Shown: positions 19,579 through 28,215, numbered from the stretch's first letter. The stretch: 38,542 bases of DNA from an uncultured Erysipelotrichaceae bacterium (GCA_902802905.1 CADCNT010000016.1:1-38542); one strand, 5' to 3'. Notes: a model not told the origin generated them from the sequence alone. Numbers and translations: made by a program.

Positions 19579-21132
19579 TTAGTTTTCGTGTTTTCTCTTG
19601 ATAATGAAGTAACCACCAACAGCGCCTAATAAGATGACAGATGCAACGATGGTAATAATGGTTGTTGCTGATGCAGAGCTATTATTTGCTTGTTGCAAAC
19701 CATTGGAAACTATAGCGGCATTTGAAACAACACGATATGTACCTGATGAATTTGTAATAAATCTATTCCATCCATAGTGATTAACGCAAACATCATGTCT
19801 TTTAACTGCTTTTTCAATGTTTGTAGCATTTTGAGCATCTGATGAATTTGCAGAATAGAAAGTATTCTTTGCATAATCATCTAATTTTGAATATGGATAT
19901 GCACCGGTAGATTTAGCAAAGTCATCCCATTCCCAAAGAGTTGTACCTGTTCTAATATTCCATGTTAAAGGACTCTGTCCGCCATTATTACATGTCATTG
20001 AATTAAGGAAAGTGTAGGCCCATGCAGATGCAGAATTATCTACGTACATCCACCAATATTCTACGCCTTGACTGGTATTATCGTATCCAGCACTAATGTA
20101 ATAGATACCAGGATTAGTTACTGTTAGGTTTGCTTTATCATCAGCAGAAGCTGGATAATAAGTAGCATCAGCAGGTGTAACGCTTGCAGCGCCAACCCAA
20201 GTCATCAAACCGCCTGAGTAACGCACAAATTTCACGACATCGTTTGCAAATAATTCTAATGTTGCATAAAGTTTGCTATCTGTTGAATTATAGGAAATTG
20301 ATTCAGTCACAGTAGCATTCGACAAGGCGATATTGTTATCCCAATCTGTAACACCTTGGTACTTTCCTCTTAGATAGTATCCGTCAGCGATATCTGGGGA
20401 AATAGTAAATGTCACATTATTTCCGTCATCATAAAAAGATGAAGGCAAAGTAATTGTATATGTACCAGAAACTAACACTTCAATATTATCGCCTGAACTT
20501 TGAAAATAATTTGTTGGAGAGCTAAATGCAGATACACCCCAGCTCTTAGTCCATGCAGCATCTGCTCTAATTTTAAAGATGTCGCCAGCATCAAAGTGCT
20601 CAGTAAGTTGATAAGTATCATTTGCTTGTTTGGTAAAAGTGGCAAAATCTGCGCTCCAGTCTTCGTCTTTGCCGATTAAACCAAAAGTGTGTTCGACAAC
20701 CTCATCATCAACATATTCAACAAAAGAAGTCCAAATGGATGATGCTTTCACGTAAAAATTAAATTTTGCTGCAGTAGAAACAGTGATGTTCCCATTGTCT
20801 CCGGTATCGGTGAAATAACTTTTGGCGCCACCAGATTCAATTTGACCATAGCCAAGCCATGTTCCTCCATCACGGACAAATTTAAATGCATCACCAGTAT
20901 AGACGATTTGATTTAAAACTTGGTATTCGCTGCCAGATAAAACGCCAATTTCAATACCTGTAGTCCAATCAGTTGGATCAAGACCTGCAGCAGCCAACCT
21001 ACCTCTAACATAGCAGCTTGTGTCTGCTTTAGCCTCTTTTGCTTCCTTAGTGCCAAGTCCCGCACCAACGGCAGCACCAGCGCCTAAAAGCAACGCTAAA
21101 AGAGATGTAACAAAAAATCTTGAATGCTTCAT
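19579..21132 (-). CDS. Membrane-anchored surface protein with repeated carbohydrate-binding-like modules
   Basis: A 517-residue protein. It has an N-terminal signal with a Gly/Ala-rich core (LLALLLGAGAAVGAGLG) followed by KEAKADTS, and a C-terminal membrane anchor (about 487-511) ending in KRKHEN. The body holds about four tandem beta-rich modules of some 85-100 residues. Each has a YVRGRLAA.../YYLRGKYQG start, a GDxFKxVR or DVVKFVRYSGG strand and a Trp/Gly segment, like starch- or glycan-binding modules. Before the anchor is a helical Cys-containing segment (SMTCNN...KRHDVCVNHYGW) whose layout recurs in the next protein. GGGAGG precedes the ATG. Glycan capture is inferred from the modules and the adjacent galactanase. 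Confidence 0.75.
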   Translation of the reverse strand: MKHSRFFVTSLLALLLGAGAAVGAGLGTKEAKEAKADTSCYVRGRLAAAGLDPTDWTTGIEIGVLSGSEYQVLNQIVYTGDAFKFVRDGGTWLGYGQIESGGAKSYFTDTGDNGNITVSTAAKFNFYVKASSIWTSFVEYVDDEVVEHTFGLIGKDEDWSADFATFTKQANDTYQLTEHFDAGDIFKIRADAAWTKSWGVSAFSSPTNYFQSSGDNIEVLVSGTYTITLPSSFYDDGNNVTFTISPDIADGYYLRGKYQGVTDWDNNIALSNATVTESISYNSTDSKLYATLELFANDVVKFVRYSGGLMTWVGAASVTPADATYYPASADDKANLTVTNPGIYYISAGYDNTSQGVEYWWMYVDNSASAWAYTFLNSMTCNNGGQSPLTWNIRTGTTLWEWDDFAKSTGAYPYSKLDDYAKNTFYSANSSDAQNATNIEKAVKRHDVCVNHYGWNRFITNSSGTYRVVSNAAIVSNGLQQANNSSASATTIITIVASVILLGAVGGYFIIKRKHEN

Positions 21133-21140
21133 AATTTAAA

Positions 21141-21322
21141 ACCTCCCGAAAGTTTTATAAATATAAAGATTGTATTTAGTCTACCTTATCTAGCATTACC
21201 AAGACAATCTTTTTTTATTTATATAAATAACTTATAGGTTATTAACAAAGAAAAAAGCGACAAAGTCGCTTTCCTGTATGTAAATACTCGCAAATAATTA
21301 TAACTTTCGGGAGTTAGCGAGT
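21141..21322. repeat. Inverted repeats around the ribosome binding site of the 517-residue surface protein
   Basis: CTCCCGAAAGTT near 21144 and its reverse complement AACTTTCGGGAG near 21303 are matched over 11 bases, and AT-rich flanks extend the pairing. On read-through minus-strand RNA the distal copy would pair with the GGGAGG of the downstream gene. The distal copy also sits inside a local hairpin (ACTCGC/GCGAGT around TAACT/AGTTA). Confidence 0.5.
21250..21272 (-). terminator. Intrinsic terminator of the 407-residue surface protein gene
   Basis: The minus strand reads AAAGCGAC-TTT-GTCGCTTT followed by TTTC. Confidence 0.9.
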
Positions 21323-21335
21323 TATTACAACTTAA

Positions 21336-22559
21336 TTAGTTTTCGTGTTTCTTCTTGATTAAGAAGTAACCACCAACAGTGAGTAATGAGGCTGCTGCAA
21401 TTGTGGCAACAATAATTATCGAATTAACTGAAGACGAATTGTTTTGCAATTCGACTGCGTAGCTTGCAATAATAGTTGGATTTCTATCAGCAAAATCACC
21501 GCCATTTTTTGCATCTCTACATCCTGCATAGTGACCATAAATCCAGTCATAGCTACTAGCAAAAGCAATAATTTCGTCAACTGTTGAGCTTAATCCATCA
21601 GCAATATATTCTTTTGCACCTTCAGAAAGAACTGAGTATAAGCCAGCTTGAGATTTCCAAGCAGCTACAACCTTTTCAGAAGAGCCGTTTTCAGAAGTAT
21701 ATGGGCAGTTATCTTCCATAGCTTCCGTAAAGCCAGAAGCAAATTCCGTAGCTGCATTCAAATCAGCACTAGCGGCAGACGTTAATACATAATTTGCGTA
21801 CCAATCAGTTGTATATTGAATATTTGAAACAACAACAGTGTAAATAGCAGGTGTAGATACAACTACATTGCCATCATTGTCTTTAAAACTTTCTGATTGA
21901 ACTCCGTCAATTGTTACGGAAGCAGCCTGAATCCAAGATGTTTTATGATCTGAATCAAATTGAACCATTTTCATTTTTCCGGAAGCGCCAAACGTTACTT
22001 GAGCAGTAAATGTTCCTGAAGGTGATTCGGTTGCAGCAACTTGGCCATTAGGATACCAGCCATTTGTCCAACCACCTCTTAAATACTTACCAGCGGTAAT
22101 ATCAGGATACATTTCTACCCATGAACCAGTGCCTTTGCCACTACCAACAGATGAAGGAACAAAGCAGTTTGCTCCATTTGTAGGTATCGTTAAATCTTCA
22201 GTCTGGTTGTTATCACCACTCCATTTATAAATATCGAATATTACAAGAGTTTTGCTAGCATTAACTTCATACTTACAATATGTTTTGCTATTTACTGTTA
22301 CTGTATCAACAGGTGCAACTCCTGGCCAAGCAGACCCATCATCACCTTTGTTAAAAAAGTATGCATAGATTTCAGTGCTATCTACTCCCCAACTGCCCCA
22401 AGTGTTTGCAGCAGCACCAGTCCATTGAAAATAAATGTACTGAGGATTGTAATCTGCCTTCGCAGCTTTAGTCTCTTGTCTAGCACCCACACCAACGGCA
22501 GCACCAATACCAAGGCCTAAAGCTAATCCTAAAGTGATAAATAAATTTTTCTTTTTCAT
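21336..22559 (-). CDS. Membrane-anchored surface protein with CBM26-like module
   Basis: A 407-residue protein built like its neighbours: a signal segment (LGLALGLGIGAAVGVGARQE), beta-rich modules and a C-terminal anchor (IIIVATIAAASLLTVGGYFL, then IKKKHEN). Residues about 42-140 resemble a starch-binding CBM26 module (YIYFQWTG, EIYAYFFNKGDDGSAWPG, VIFDIYKW). Residues 155-260 hold a YLRGGWTNGW-type module. Residues 270-365 are helical with two Cys (ATEFASGFTEAMEDNC, then YDWIYGHYAGC). No LPxTG motif is present. Its promoter contains a G8 tract, so expression may be phase-variable. Confidence 0.78.
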   Translation of the reverse strand: MKKKNLFITLGLALGLGIGAAVGVGARQETKAAKADYNPQYIYFQWTGAAANTWGSWGVDSTEIYAYFFNKGDDGSAWPGVAPVDTVTVNSKTYCKYEVNASKTLVIFDIYKWSGDNNQTEDLTIPTNGANCFVPSSVGSGKGTGSWVEMYPDITAGKYLRGGWTNGWYPNGQVAATESPSGTFTAQVTFGASGKMKMVQFDSDHKTSWIQAASVTIDGVQSESFKDNDGNVVVSTPAIYTVVVSNIQYTTDWYANYVLTSAASADLNAATEFASGFTEAMEDNCPYTSENGSSEKVVAAWKSQAGLYSVLSEGAKEYIADGLSSTVDEIIAFASSYDWIYGHYAGCRDAKNGGDFADRNPTIIASYAVELQNNSSSVNSIIIVATIAAASLLTVGGYFLIKKKHEN

Positions 22560-22633
22560 AAAAGTTGTCTCCTTATGTCAGATGACAGTGCAACAATTAT
22601 TAGCCTAGAAGGCAAATAAATATAATTAGATAA

Positions 22634-22662
22634 ATAGTACCCCCCCCGTATGGTTTTGTCAA
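22634..22662 (-). promoter_or_regulatory. Promoter with G8 tract in the spacer (candidate phase-variable promoter)
   Basis: On the minus strand TTGACA (22657-22662) and TACTAT (22634-22639) are exactly 17 bases apart. Eight consecutive G residues (C8 at 22640-22647 on the plus strand) directly abut the -10. Slippage would change the spacer length and hence promoter strength. Confidence 0.75.
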
Positions 22663-22667
22663 CACAA

Positions 22668-22691
22668 AATAAAGAGTGGCTTAGGCCACTC
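22668..22691 (-). terminator. Intrinsic terminator of the 487-residue surface protein gene
   Basis: The minus strand reads GAGTGGC-CTAA-GCCACTC followed by TTTATTTTG. Confidence 0.9.
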
Positions 22692-22726
22692 CTTATGAGA
22701 CTTTCCTTTATACTTTTATTAGTTAA

Positions 22727-24190
22727 TTAGTCTTGTTTCTTTCTTTTGAGCACAAAGAATACACCTAATGCAAGAGCGGAAACACTAGAAATAGTAACAA
22801 TGACAATTGTGGTTGTATTTGTTGTAACTTGAGCATTAGCAAATCTATATGCATCGTTAACTGTTTGTCCACCTTTAACAGCGATTGCTCTTAATTGTTG
22901 CATGATGGTGCTATAAGCAATTGTTCCATCAGCAGGAACATGCTCGCCATCATATTTACCAGAATAAGTGGTAATAGTTGTTTTATTAACCATAGATGTA
23001 GAATCACCTAAAGTTAAATATTCGTTGTATAAATCAGCGGCATCACCTGCAGAAATACCACAAACTGATTCTGCCAAAATATTTCCACCAGCCGTAACTG
23101 CTTTTCTGAATTCTTCAACTTCTAGAACGAAGTCAGCGGCTTTAGCAGCAACATCACTCCAAGAGGTGTTGTACCAATAGATGCCCTCATTATAATCACT
23201 ATAATTTGTGTATAAACATGATTCTAATTCGACGGATGTGTCTCCAGTTTTAACGTTATTGTTGTTATTTAAAACAAATTGATATTCTCCGACTGATGGC
23301 ACAGGAATCTTATAAAGATTACCTTCACCATTTAAGCTGAGGTCTGAACCAACTAAATATGTAGATAACGCTGTTCCTGGCCATGCTACTGGAGCATATT
23401 CACCAAAGAAATAAACATGTGTAATATCTGTCGAATCTTTATCAGTCCAATAGAAATATGAATCAACAACTAAACTTGTATATTTAGCATAAATTGGGGT
23501 ATCAGCAGTAATTGGTTCTGCTGAATCCCAGGAATTTGTACATGCTTCATTCTTGAACCATCCACCAAAGTGATATCCAGCTCTTATGATTGCATCAGGT
23601 GTAGCATAAGTTTCTCCGCTAGCCACCGAAGACGAACCTATTGGTTCAGATTCTTTAACACCATCGACAACAGCATATTTTGTTATTGTACGTGGAGTAG
23701 GTATGTTTAATGTACCCCATGTAATTGTGTTTTTATTGTCCCAACCAGTGTTGGCTAAGGTTATCAAATTTTGTCCATCGGATGTATCAGAAAATAAAAT
23801 GTCTACTGTTTGATTACCTTTTCCATTCATATTCCATGCATAAACAATGAATTTGTCATATCCGTATGATGAACGTTCATCGATAGTAAATGTTACATAA
23901 GTTGTGCCGAGATAAGTGGCAGTCGATAAACTACCTTTTTTATCAGTAGAGTCTTCCCACCAAATATAGGTTTTTACTTCTTCATCGCTACTATTCCACA
24001 AATAAACTCTGGTTTCATCAAAATTGCTTGCTCCCCATGTAGCATTTGTAACATCGATGTAGAAAGTAGTTTCAGTAGTCGGCGCGGCTTCAGCCTTTTT
24101 TGCTTGTTTTTGAGTGCCTAAACCAACCCCTACACCAACGGAAAGGGCGATGGTTAAAAAGGCACCAAAAATAAATTTAGATCCTTTCAT
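22727..24190 (-). CDS. Membrane-anchored surface protein with InlB-type and carbohydrate-binding-like modules
   Basis: A 487-residue protein, third paralogue of the set. It has a signal segment ending QAKKAEA, a C-terminal anchor (IVIVTISSVSALALGVFFVL) and a final KRKKQD. The first module (about 40-155) is beta-rich with RVYLWNSS and KFIVYAWNMNG. About 168-243 is a Listeria-Bacteroides/InlB-type repeat (GYHFGGWFKNEAC, TPIYAKYTS). The next is a CBM26-like module with HVYFFGEYAPVAWPGTAL. A helical segment with one Cys precedes the anchor. AAGGAG lies before the ATG. A surface adhesin or glycan-binding role is inferred. Confidence 0.75.
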   Translation of the reverse strand: MKGSKFIFGAFLTIALSVGVGVGLGTQKQAKKAEAAPTTETTFYIDVTNATWGASNFDETRVYLWNSSDEEVKTYIWWEDSTDKKGSLSTATYLGTTYVTFTIDERSSYGYDKFIVYAWNMNGKGNQTVDILFSDTSDGQNLITLANTGWDNKNTITWGTLNIPTPRTITKYAVVDGVKESEPIGSSSVASGETYATPDAIIRAGYHFGGWFKNEACTNSWDSAEPITADTPIYAKYTSLVVDSYFYWTDKDSTDITHVYFFGEYAPVAWPGTALSTYLVGSDLSLNGEGNLYKIPVPSVGEYQFVLNNNNNVKTGDTSVELESCLYTNYSDYNEGIYWYNTSWSDVAAKAADFVLEVEEFRKAVTAGGNILAESVCGISAGDAADLYNEYLTLGDSTSMVNKTTITTYSGKYDGEHVPADGTIAYSTIMQQLRAIAVKGGQTVNDAYRFANAQVTTNTTTIVIVTISSVSALALGVFFVLKRKKQD

Positions 24191-24259
24191 ATAAAAATCT
24201 CCTTATTGGTCATATTGTACAACAAATAGGGAGATGAATATAGTTTTATTTATAAAACA

Positions 24260-24805
24260 CTACTTAATAATCTTGGTGTATCCTTCTCTTCTTGGTTTTG
24301 GAGTTGGTTGTTCCATATCAGAATAGCCTAAAGCGATGCTACACACTCCTCTCACCGGTTCTTCTATGCCCCACTTCTTAAGTAAAGCTTTGCCTTCTTC
24401 AGATTCAAAGATCTCTTTTGCTCGATGAATCCAGCATGAACCTAATCCTACTGCATAGGCAGCGTTAAGCATATTAGTAGTGACACTTGCCGCATCTAAT
24501 GTACCAAGGAATTCATTCTTTGCTAAAGAAGTTGAAAGAACAAGAATGATTGTTGGGGCTCCGTAATAAGGAAGAGTTCCTGGGCGAGGATTATTGACCA
24601 TATTTTCCGCGCTTAATCTATTTAGTGTTGCTACATCTTCTGGATTTTGTACAGCAACAATTAAAGGCGTTTGCATGCCCATCCCAGTAGGAGCGTAAGT
24701 CCCTGCTTCTAGAACTGCTTGCAGTTCTTCATCTTTAATTTGTTCGCTTTTAAATTTACGGATTGCTCTACGATTTTTAAGTACTTCTAATGCTTCTTGT
24801 TTCAT
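24260..24805 (-). CDS. Nitroreductase-family FMN oxidoreductase
   Basis: A 181-residue flavoprotein of the NfsB/FRP superfamily. The N-terminal RRAIRKFKSEQIKDEEL contains the Arg-rich FMN phosphate-binding motif, followed by AGTYAPTGMGMQTP and later the GLGSCWIHRAKE segment. The C-terminal SIALGYSDMEQPTPKPRRE is typical. It probably acts as an NAD(P)H-dependent reductase of quinones or nitro compounds, but substrates cannot be told from sequence. It follows the Sel1-repeat gene by 14 bases, so the two are likely cotranscribed. Confidence 0.92.
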   Translation of the reverse strand: MKQEALEVLKNRRAIRKFKSEQIKDEELQAVLEAGTYAPTGMGMQTPLIVAVQNPEDVATLNRLSAENMVNNPRPGTLPYYGAPTIILVLSTSLAKNEFLGTLDAASVTTNMLNAAYAVGLGSCWIHRAKEIFESEEGKALLKKWGIEEPVRGVCSIALGYSDMEQPTPKPRREGYTKIIK

Positions 24806-24819
24806 GTTTAACTCCTTTA

Positions 24820-26409
24820 TTATAGTTCAGTTATATTGTCCCAGTTTGCTAGTGCCTCAACTGCGTATTCATAATTATAATTATTGGCTACAAATTCTAA
24901 AAATTCTTTTGCCTTTTTACGATCTTTAAAGTAATTCAAATAAATCACTCCATAGGCATAATATATAAGACGTTCATAACTACTTCCCAATACATCAATA
25001 TAATCAAAAACATTATCAAGATATTCCTTGGCCTTAACATAATCCACTGTTAAATCAAGCCATCCTAAAGCGTAGGCAATACCAAGTAACGCTTGGGGAG
25101 TCTTAACATCGTTTTTTTCCGCTGCTTCTTTTAAAATCTTAATACCATATGAATAATTTTTTGCAACCCCGTTTCCATAGAGGTAACAACAGGCATAATA
25201 ATAAGTTGCTAATCCGAGTTCATGTGCTTTTTTGCCATATATAAAGGCTTGATTGTAATCAACTGGTCCACCAACACCTTTGTAAAATATTTGACAAGCA
25301 AAATCGAAAAACGCTTTACTTTTAGGGAATTTATTGCAGGACTCAAGTGTTATTTTTCTAGAAAGAGCATAATCTTGTTTCTCATTTAGAAGTTCGATAT
25401 AGCATATTGTTCCTGTCTCATCCTCTTTTTCGTAAGCCGCTTTTATATAACGAGTGGCAATATCCAAATCTTTTTCAACCCATTGGCCATTTAAATACAT
25501 ACGCCCAAGATACGCTGAAGAAGTGGCATGTTGATTTTTGTCATATTCTTCCAAAAAGTATTTATATGCTAATTCGTAGTTTATTTCTACTCCATCACCA
25601 TGATAATATGCCTGACCAATCAAAAAGGCTGATCCATCAATATGACGTTTATAAGCATATTGAGCCCACTGAAAGAAAACCGCATCATTTTTTTCATAGC
25701 CATATCCATCACGAACATATTTTGCTACTGTGATAACCGCGCGATTATTTCCCATTCTCGCAGCTTTAGTAAGATAGTCACATCCTTTGTCGATATCTTT
25801 TTCAAAACCAAACGTTCCACCAATTAAGTAGACGCCAAGCCAATATAAAGCAGTAGCAAATCCTTTATCTGCGGCAATGGTTAAATATTTACGGAACCTT
25901 TTTAAATCTTTTCTATCCTGATAAATAGAACAGAGATGATAAAAGGCTGCTCTTACTCCTTTTTTAGCCGCTAGCTCATAATACTTAATGGCTTTTTTAA
26001 GATTGTTTTCTTCCTTTCTAGCGTAGAAAGCTAGGTCAACGTACGCTAAAGGGAACTTCTCTTTTTCTAGTTGCTGTAATACTTTTAAGCAACGCTCCTT
26101 TTCTCCTGAGTTATAAAGTTCCTTAGAGGCGAAGATTCTCAGCAAAGGAGACTCATTATTCTCGAATTCTTTTTGTTCGTTGTTATATTTCTCTAAAGGA
26201 TCTTTGAAATTACAGTCATAGTAATATCGATTTATAAAATCGTAATAATGATATTTAATGACATCATTAGTGTCTTTAAAATCTCTTAACATCTTAAATG
26301 TATCCCACATCTTATCGTATGGGATAAATAGATAGACATAGCCTCTATTGCAATAGGAAAGGAACTCTTCAGGAGAGCTAACTTCTACATAGTCATAAAC
26401 ATAATCCAT
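24820..26409 (-). CDS. Sel1-like repeat (SLR/TPR-type) protein
   Basis: A 529-residue cytoplasmic protein. The first 100 or so residues are Tyr/Asp-rich and not recognised. From about 100 to 520 it is an alpha-alpha solenoid of Sel1-like repeats, with units such as AADKGFATALYWLGVYLIGG, AARMGNNRAVITVAKYVRDG and GSAFLIGQAYYHGDGVEINY. Such proteins act as scaffolds in protein-protein interactions. There is no signal peptide, and no clear Shine-Dalgarno sequence precedes the ATG. It shares an operon with the nitroreductase. No specific role can be assigned. Confidence 0.88.
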   Translation of the reverse strand: MDYVYDYVEVSSPEEFLSYCNRGYVYLFIPYDKMWDTFKMLRDFKDTNDVIKYHYYDFINRYYYDCNFKDPLEKYNNEQKEFENNESPLLRIFASKELYNSGEKERCLKVLQQLEKEKFPLAYVDLAFYARKEENNLKKAIKYYELAAKKGVRAAFYHLCSIYQDRKDLKRFRKYLTIAADKGFATALYWLGVYLIGGTFGFEKDIDKGCDYLTKAARMGNNRAVITVAKYVRDGYGYEKNDAVFFQWAQYAYKRHIDGSAFLIGQAYYHGDGVEINYELAYKYFLEEYDKNQHATSSAYLGRMYLNGQWVEKDLDIATRYIKAAYEKEDETGTICYIELLNEKQDYALSRKITLESCNKFPKSKAFFDFACQIFYKGVGGPVDYNQAFIYGKKAHELGLATYYYACCYLYGNGVAKNYSYGIKILKEAAEKNDVKTPQALLGIAYALGWLDLTVDYVKAKEYLDNVFDYIDVLGSSYERLIYYAYGVIYLNYFKDRKKAKEFLEFVANNYNYEYAVEALANWDNITEL

Positions 26410-26443
26410 ACATCAATTCTACACGATAACTAGCGTCTTATAT

Positions 26444-26478
26444 AGAAAAAGACCACCCCTATCTATAGCGATGGTCTT
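26444..26478 (-). terminator. Intrinsic terminator of the diguanylate cyclase gene
   Basis: On the minus strand AAGACCA and TGGTCTT pair around a CTATAG core and are followed by TTTTCTATAT. Confidence 0.85.
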
Positions 26479-26501
26479 CGAATGGACAAATAGTTGCCCG
26501 A

Positions 26502-28010
26502 CTAGTGTTCTTCTTTCATTTCATGCTTACGTTGATACATTTTCTGATCCGCTCGATTAAAAACGTCATCTACACATGTATCAACCTTAGGGTCATATTC
26601 TGCATAACCAATCGCTGCAGAAATTCTTTCATATTGAGGAAGTTTTTGATTATTGATTGAGTCTATAATCCTTTCATTGAACTCCGTAATTAGTTTTTCA
26701 GAGTTATCATAGTCTTCCCCTCTTAGGAAAGTAACAAACTCATCTCCGCCAAAACGATAGACTGGAGAATGTTTAAATGTTAAAGAGATGATACTCGCTA
26801 ATCTGATAAGAGCCTCATCTCCTGCCGAGTGACCAAATTCATCGTTAGTAACTTTTAAATAATTAAGGTCAATCATTGCTACTCCAAAGGCAATATTTTC
26901 TTTGTTAGCAATCTTTTCGTTAATACGTTCTACTTCTGAGTGATATGCAATCTTACTTTGTACACCCGTAAGAGCGTCTTTATTAGCGATTGCGGTAATC
27001 CTTGCAGTTTGCTTTTCACTTTTGCTTAAAGCTTCGTTTACTTCCACGAGTTCGTTAATTCTTTGCACCACTCCATCTTCCATGGTTTTAATCGCTTCAG
27101 ATAAATCATTAAGTTCATCATGAGATTTCACTTTCATATCTACGAAGTTTTGATGTGACGCTTTTGGATCGTTATTATTAAATGATTTCGCAACATTAGT
27201 GATGGTCTTCAGTGGTATAGAGAACATAAAGTGCACGATAATTAGGCCAATAATACCAAGTAAATTGATAGTGATAATCATATAGACAAACAAACGGATA
27301 ATACTACTAGCTTGTTTCGCTCTTACTGCAGTCATTGAAATATTTGCACATGAGAAACAGTTATCAGTTCCTTCTATATAGCTTCCAGCAGAAACCACAT
27401 ATCCATCATCAGAATTAGTGATGAAGTATGCCGGAAATCCTTTAGAAGGGTCATCAATCACTTTCGTGTAATGATTATATAAAGGATCTAGCCAACCTGG
27501 ATTATGGTCATGATGGGTGTGAAGTAAAGATACACAAGCGTATTGAGTGTTACCACTTACATCAGTGTAACTATATAGGTACGTTAAATGCATACAAGTA
27601 ACATCAAATGACTTATTGGCGTCCACTAAATCAAGTAAGATAGCATCAATACGATTAAAGGCATTTTGGAAATCAGTGTCACTTTCTAAAATATCAAAAT
27701 AAGCCATATAGGTGGTGATTTTAGCTTTATCTTTATCATTAGATAAGGCTATCTCATTAGCAGGGATAGTATCTAAGATAGATTTAACTTTATCTTTTAA
27801 CAATGTGACATCATTTTGATCAACCACTTTAGATACAGTCGCAGTTAAGTTATTAGCGTAGCCCGCGAAAGTCTCTTTATTACGGTTAGACATCACCATT
27901 GAATAGTAAGTCATGGCGATTTCTACAATCACTAAAGAGAAGACGAAAATAATAATTGTAGTCTTTAGTAAGATTGGGAACTTAAATTTTCTTTTCTTTG
28001 ATGCGGTCAT
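26502..28010 (-). CDS. Membrane-bound diguanylate cyclase (GGDEF)
   Basis: The protein is 502 residues from the ATG at 28010. An in-frame extension upstream to 28079 would begin with TTG inside the riboswitch and run through its terminator, so I reject it. Layout: TM1 11-35, extracytoplasmic sensor about 40-235, TM2 238-262, HAMP-like linker and coiled coil about 263-340, GGDEF domain about 341-502. The GGDEF motif at 421-425 is intact, so synthesis of c-di-GMP from two GTP is expected. The RxxD inhibitory site is absent (Phe and Ser at those positions). The sensor has a His/Asp cluster (HTHHDH, 164-169) and Cys218-x-x-Cys221, possibly metal- or redox-sensing. No Shine-Dalgarno is obvious. 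Confidence 0.92.
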   Translation of the reverse strand: MTASKKRKFKFPILLKTTIIIFVFSLVIVEIAMTYYSMVMSNRNKETFAGYANNLTATVSKVVDQNDVTLLKDKVKSILDTIPANEIALSNDKDKAKITTYMAYFDILESDTDFQNAFNRIDAILLDLVDANKSFDVTCMHLTYLYSYTDVSGNTQYACVSLLHTHHDHNPGWLDPLYNHYTKVIDDPSKGFPAYFITNSDDGYVVSAGSYIEGTDNCFSCANISMTAVRAKQASSIIRLFVYMIITINLLGIIGLIIVHFMFSIPLKTITNVAKSFNNNDPKASHQNFVDMKVKSHDELNDLSEAIKTMEDGVVQRINELVEVNEALSKSEKQTARITAIANKDALTGVQSKIAYHSEVERINEKIANKENIAFGVAMIDLNYLKVTNDEFGHSAGDEALIRLASIISLTFKHSPVYRFGGDEFVTFLRGEDYDNSEKLITEFNERIIDSINNQKLPQYERISAAIGYAEYDPKVDTCVDDVFNRADQKMYQRKHEMKEEH

Positions 28011-28012
28011 AG

Positions 28013-28041
28013 CAAATAAAAAATCGGCATAAGCATACCGA
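28013..28041 (-). terminator. Riboswitch expression-platform terminator
   Basis: The minus strand reads TCGGTAT-GCTT-ATGCCGA followed by TTTTTTATTTG, between the c-di-GMP aptamer and the diguanylate cyclase ATG. A separate hairpin, ACTACGTT/AACGTAGT, lies between aptamer and terminator and could help switching. Confidence 0.85.
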
Positions 28042-28069
28042 CAAACCACTACGTTTAAACCAACGTAGT

Positions 28070-28150
28070 ATAGGTGCAACTGGCTGCCCGATATTTCAGG
28101 GCCCTTTAGCTTTGCGTCGCCGAATTACTCCGGGTTTGCCGATATATTGT
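28070..28150 (-). ncRNA. Cyclic-di-GMP-I (GEMM-I) riboswitch aptamer
   Basis: The minus strand has the diagnostic GEMM-I order: CGGCAAACCCG, then GGCGACGCAAAGCTAAAGGG, then CCTGAAATATCGGGCAGCC, ending near GTTGC. GACGCAAAGC and GGCAAACC are near-invariant in this class. It lies directly upstream of a diguanylate cyclase gene with a terminator in between, so c-di-GMP most likely controls transcription of its own synthase. Confidence 0.93.
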
Positions 28151-28156
28151 ATCTAT

Positions 28157-28184
28157 ATTATAGACCTATATGTTCTATAAACAA
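28157..28184 (-). promoter_or_regulatory. Promoter of the riboswitch-diguanylate cyclase transcript
   Basis: On the minus strand TTGTTT (28179-28184) and TATAAT (28157-28162) are 16 bases apart, just before the aptamer. Confidence 0.75.
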
Positions 28185-28215
28185 ACTATTGAATAGTTAA
28201 ACTAAGTTTAAATAA

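Noticed and set aside
28011-28079. N-terminal extension of the diguanylate cyclase from a TTG codon
   Set aside because: It would translate through the riboswitch and its terminator hairpin. The ATG at 28010 gives a normal basic N-terminus before the first membrane helix.
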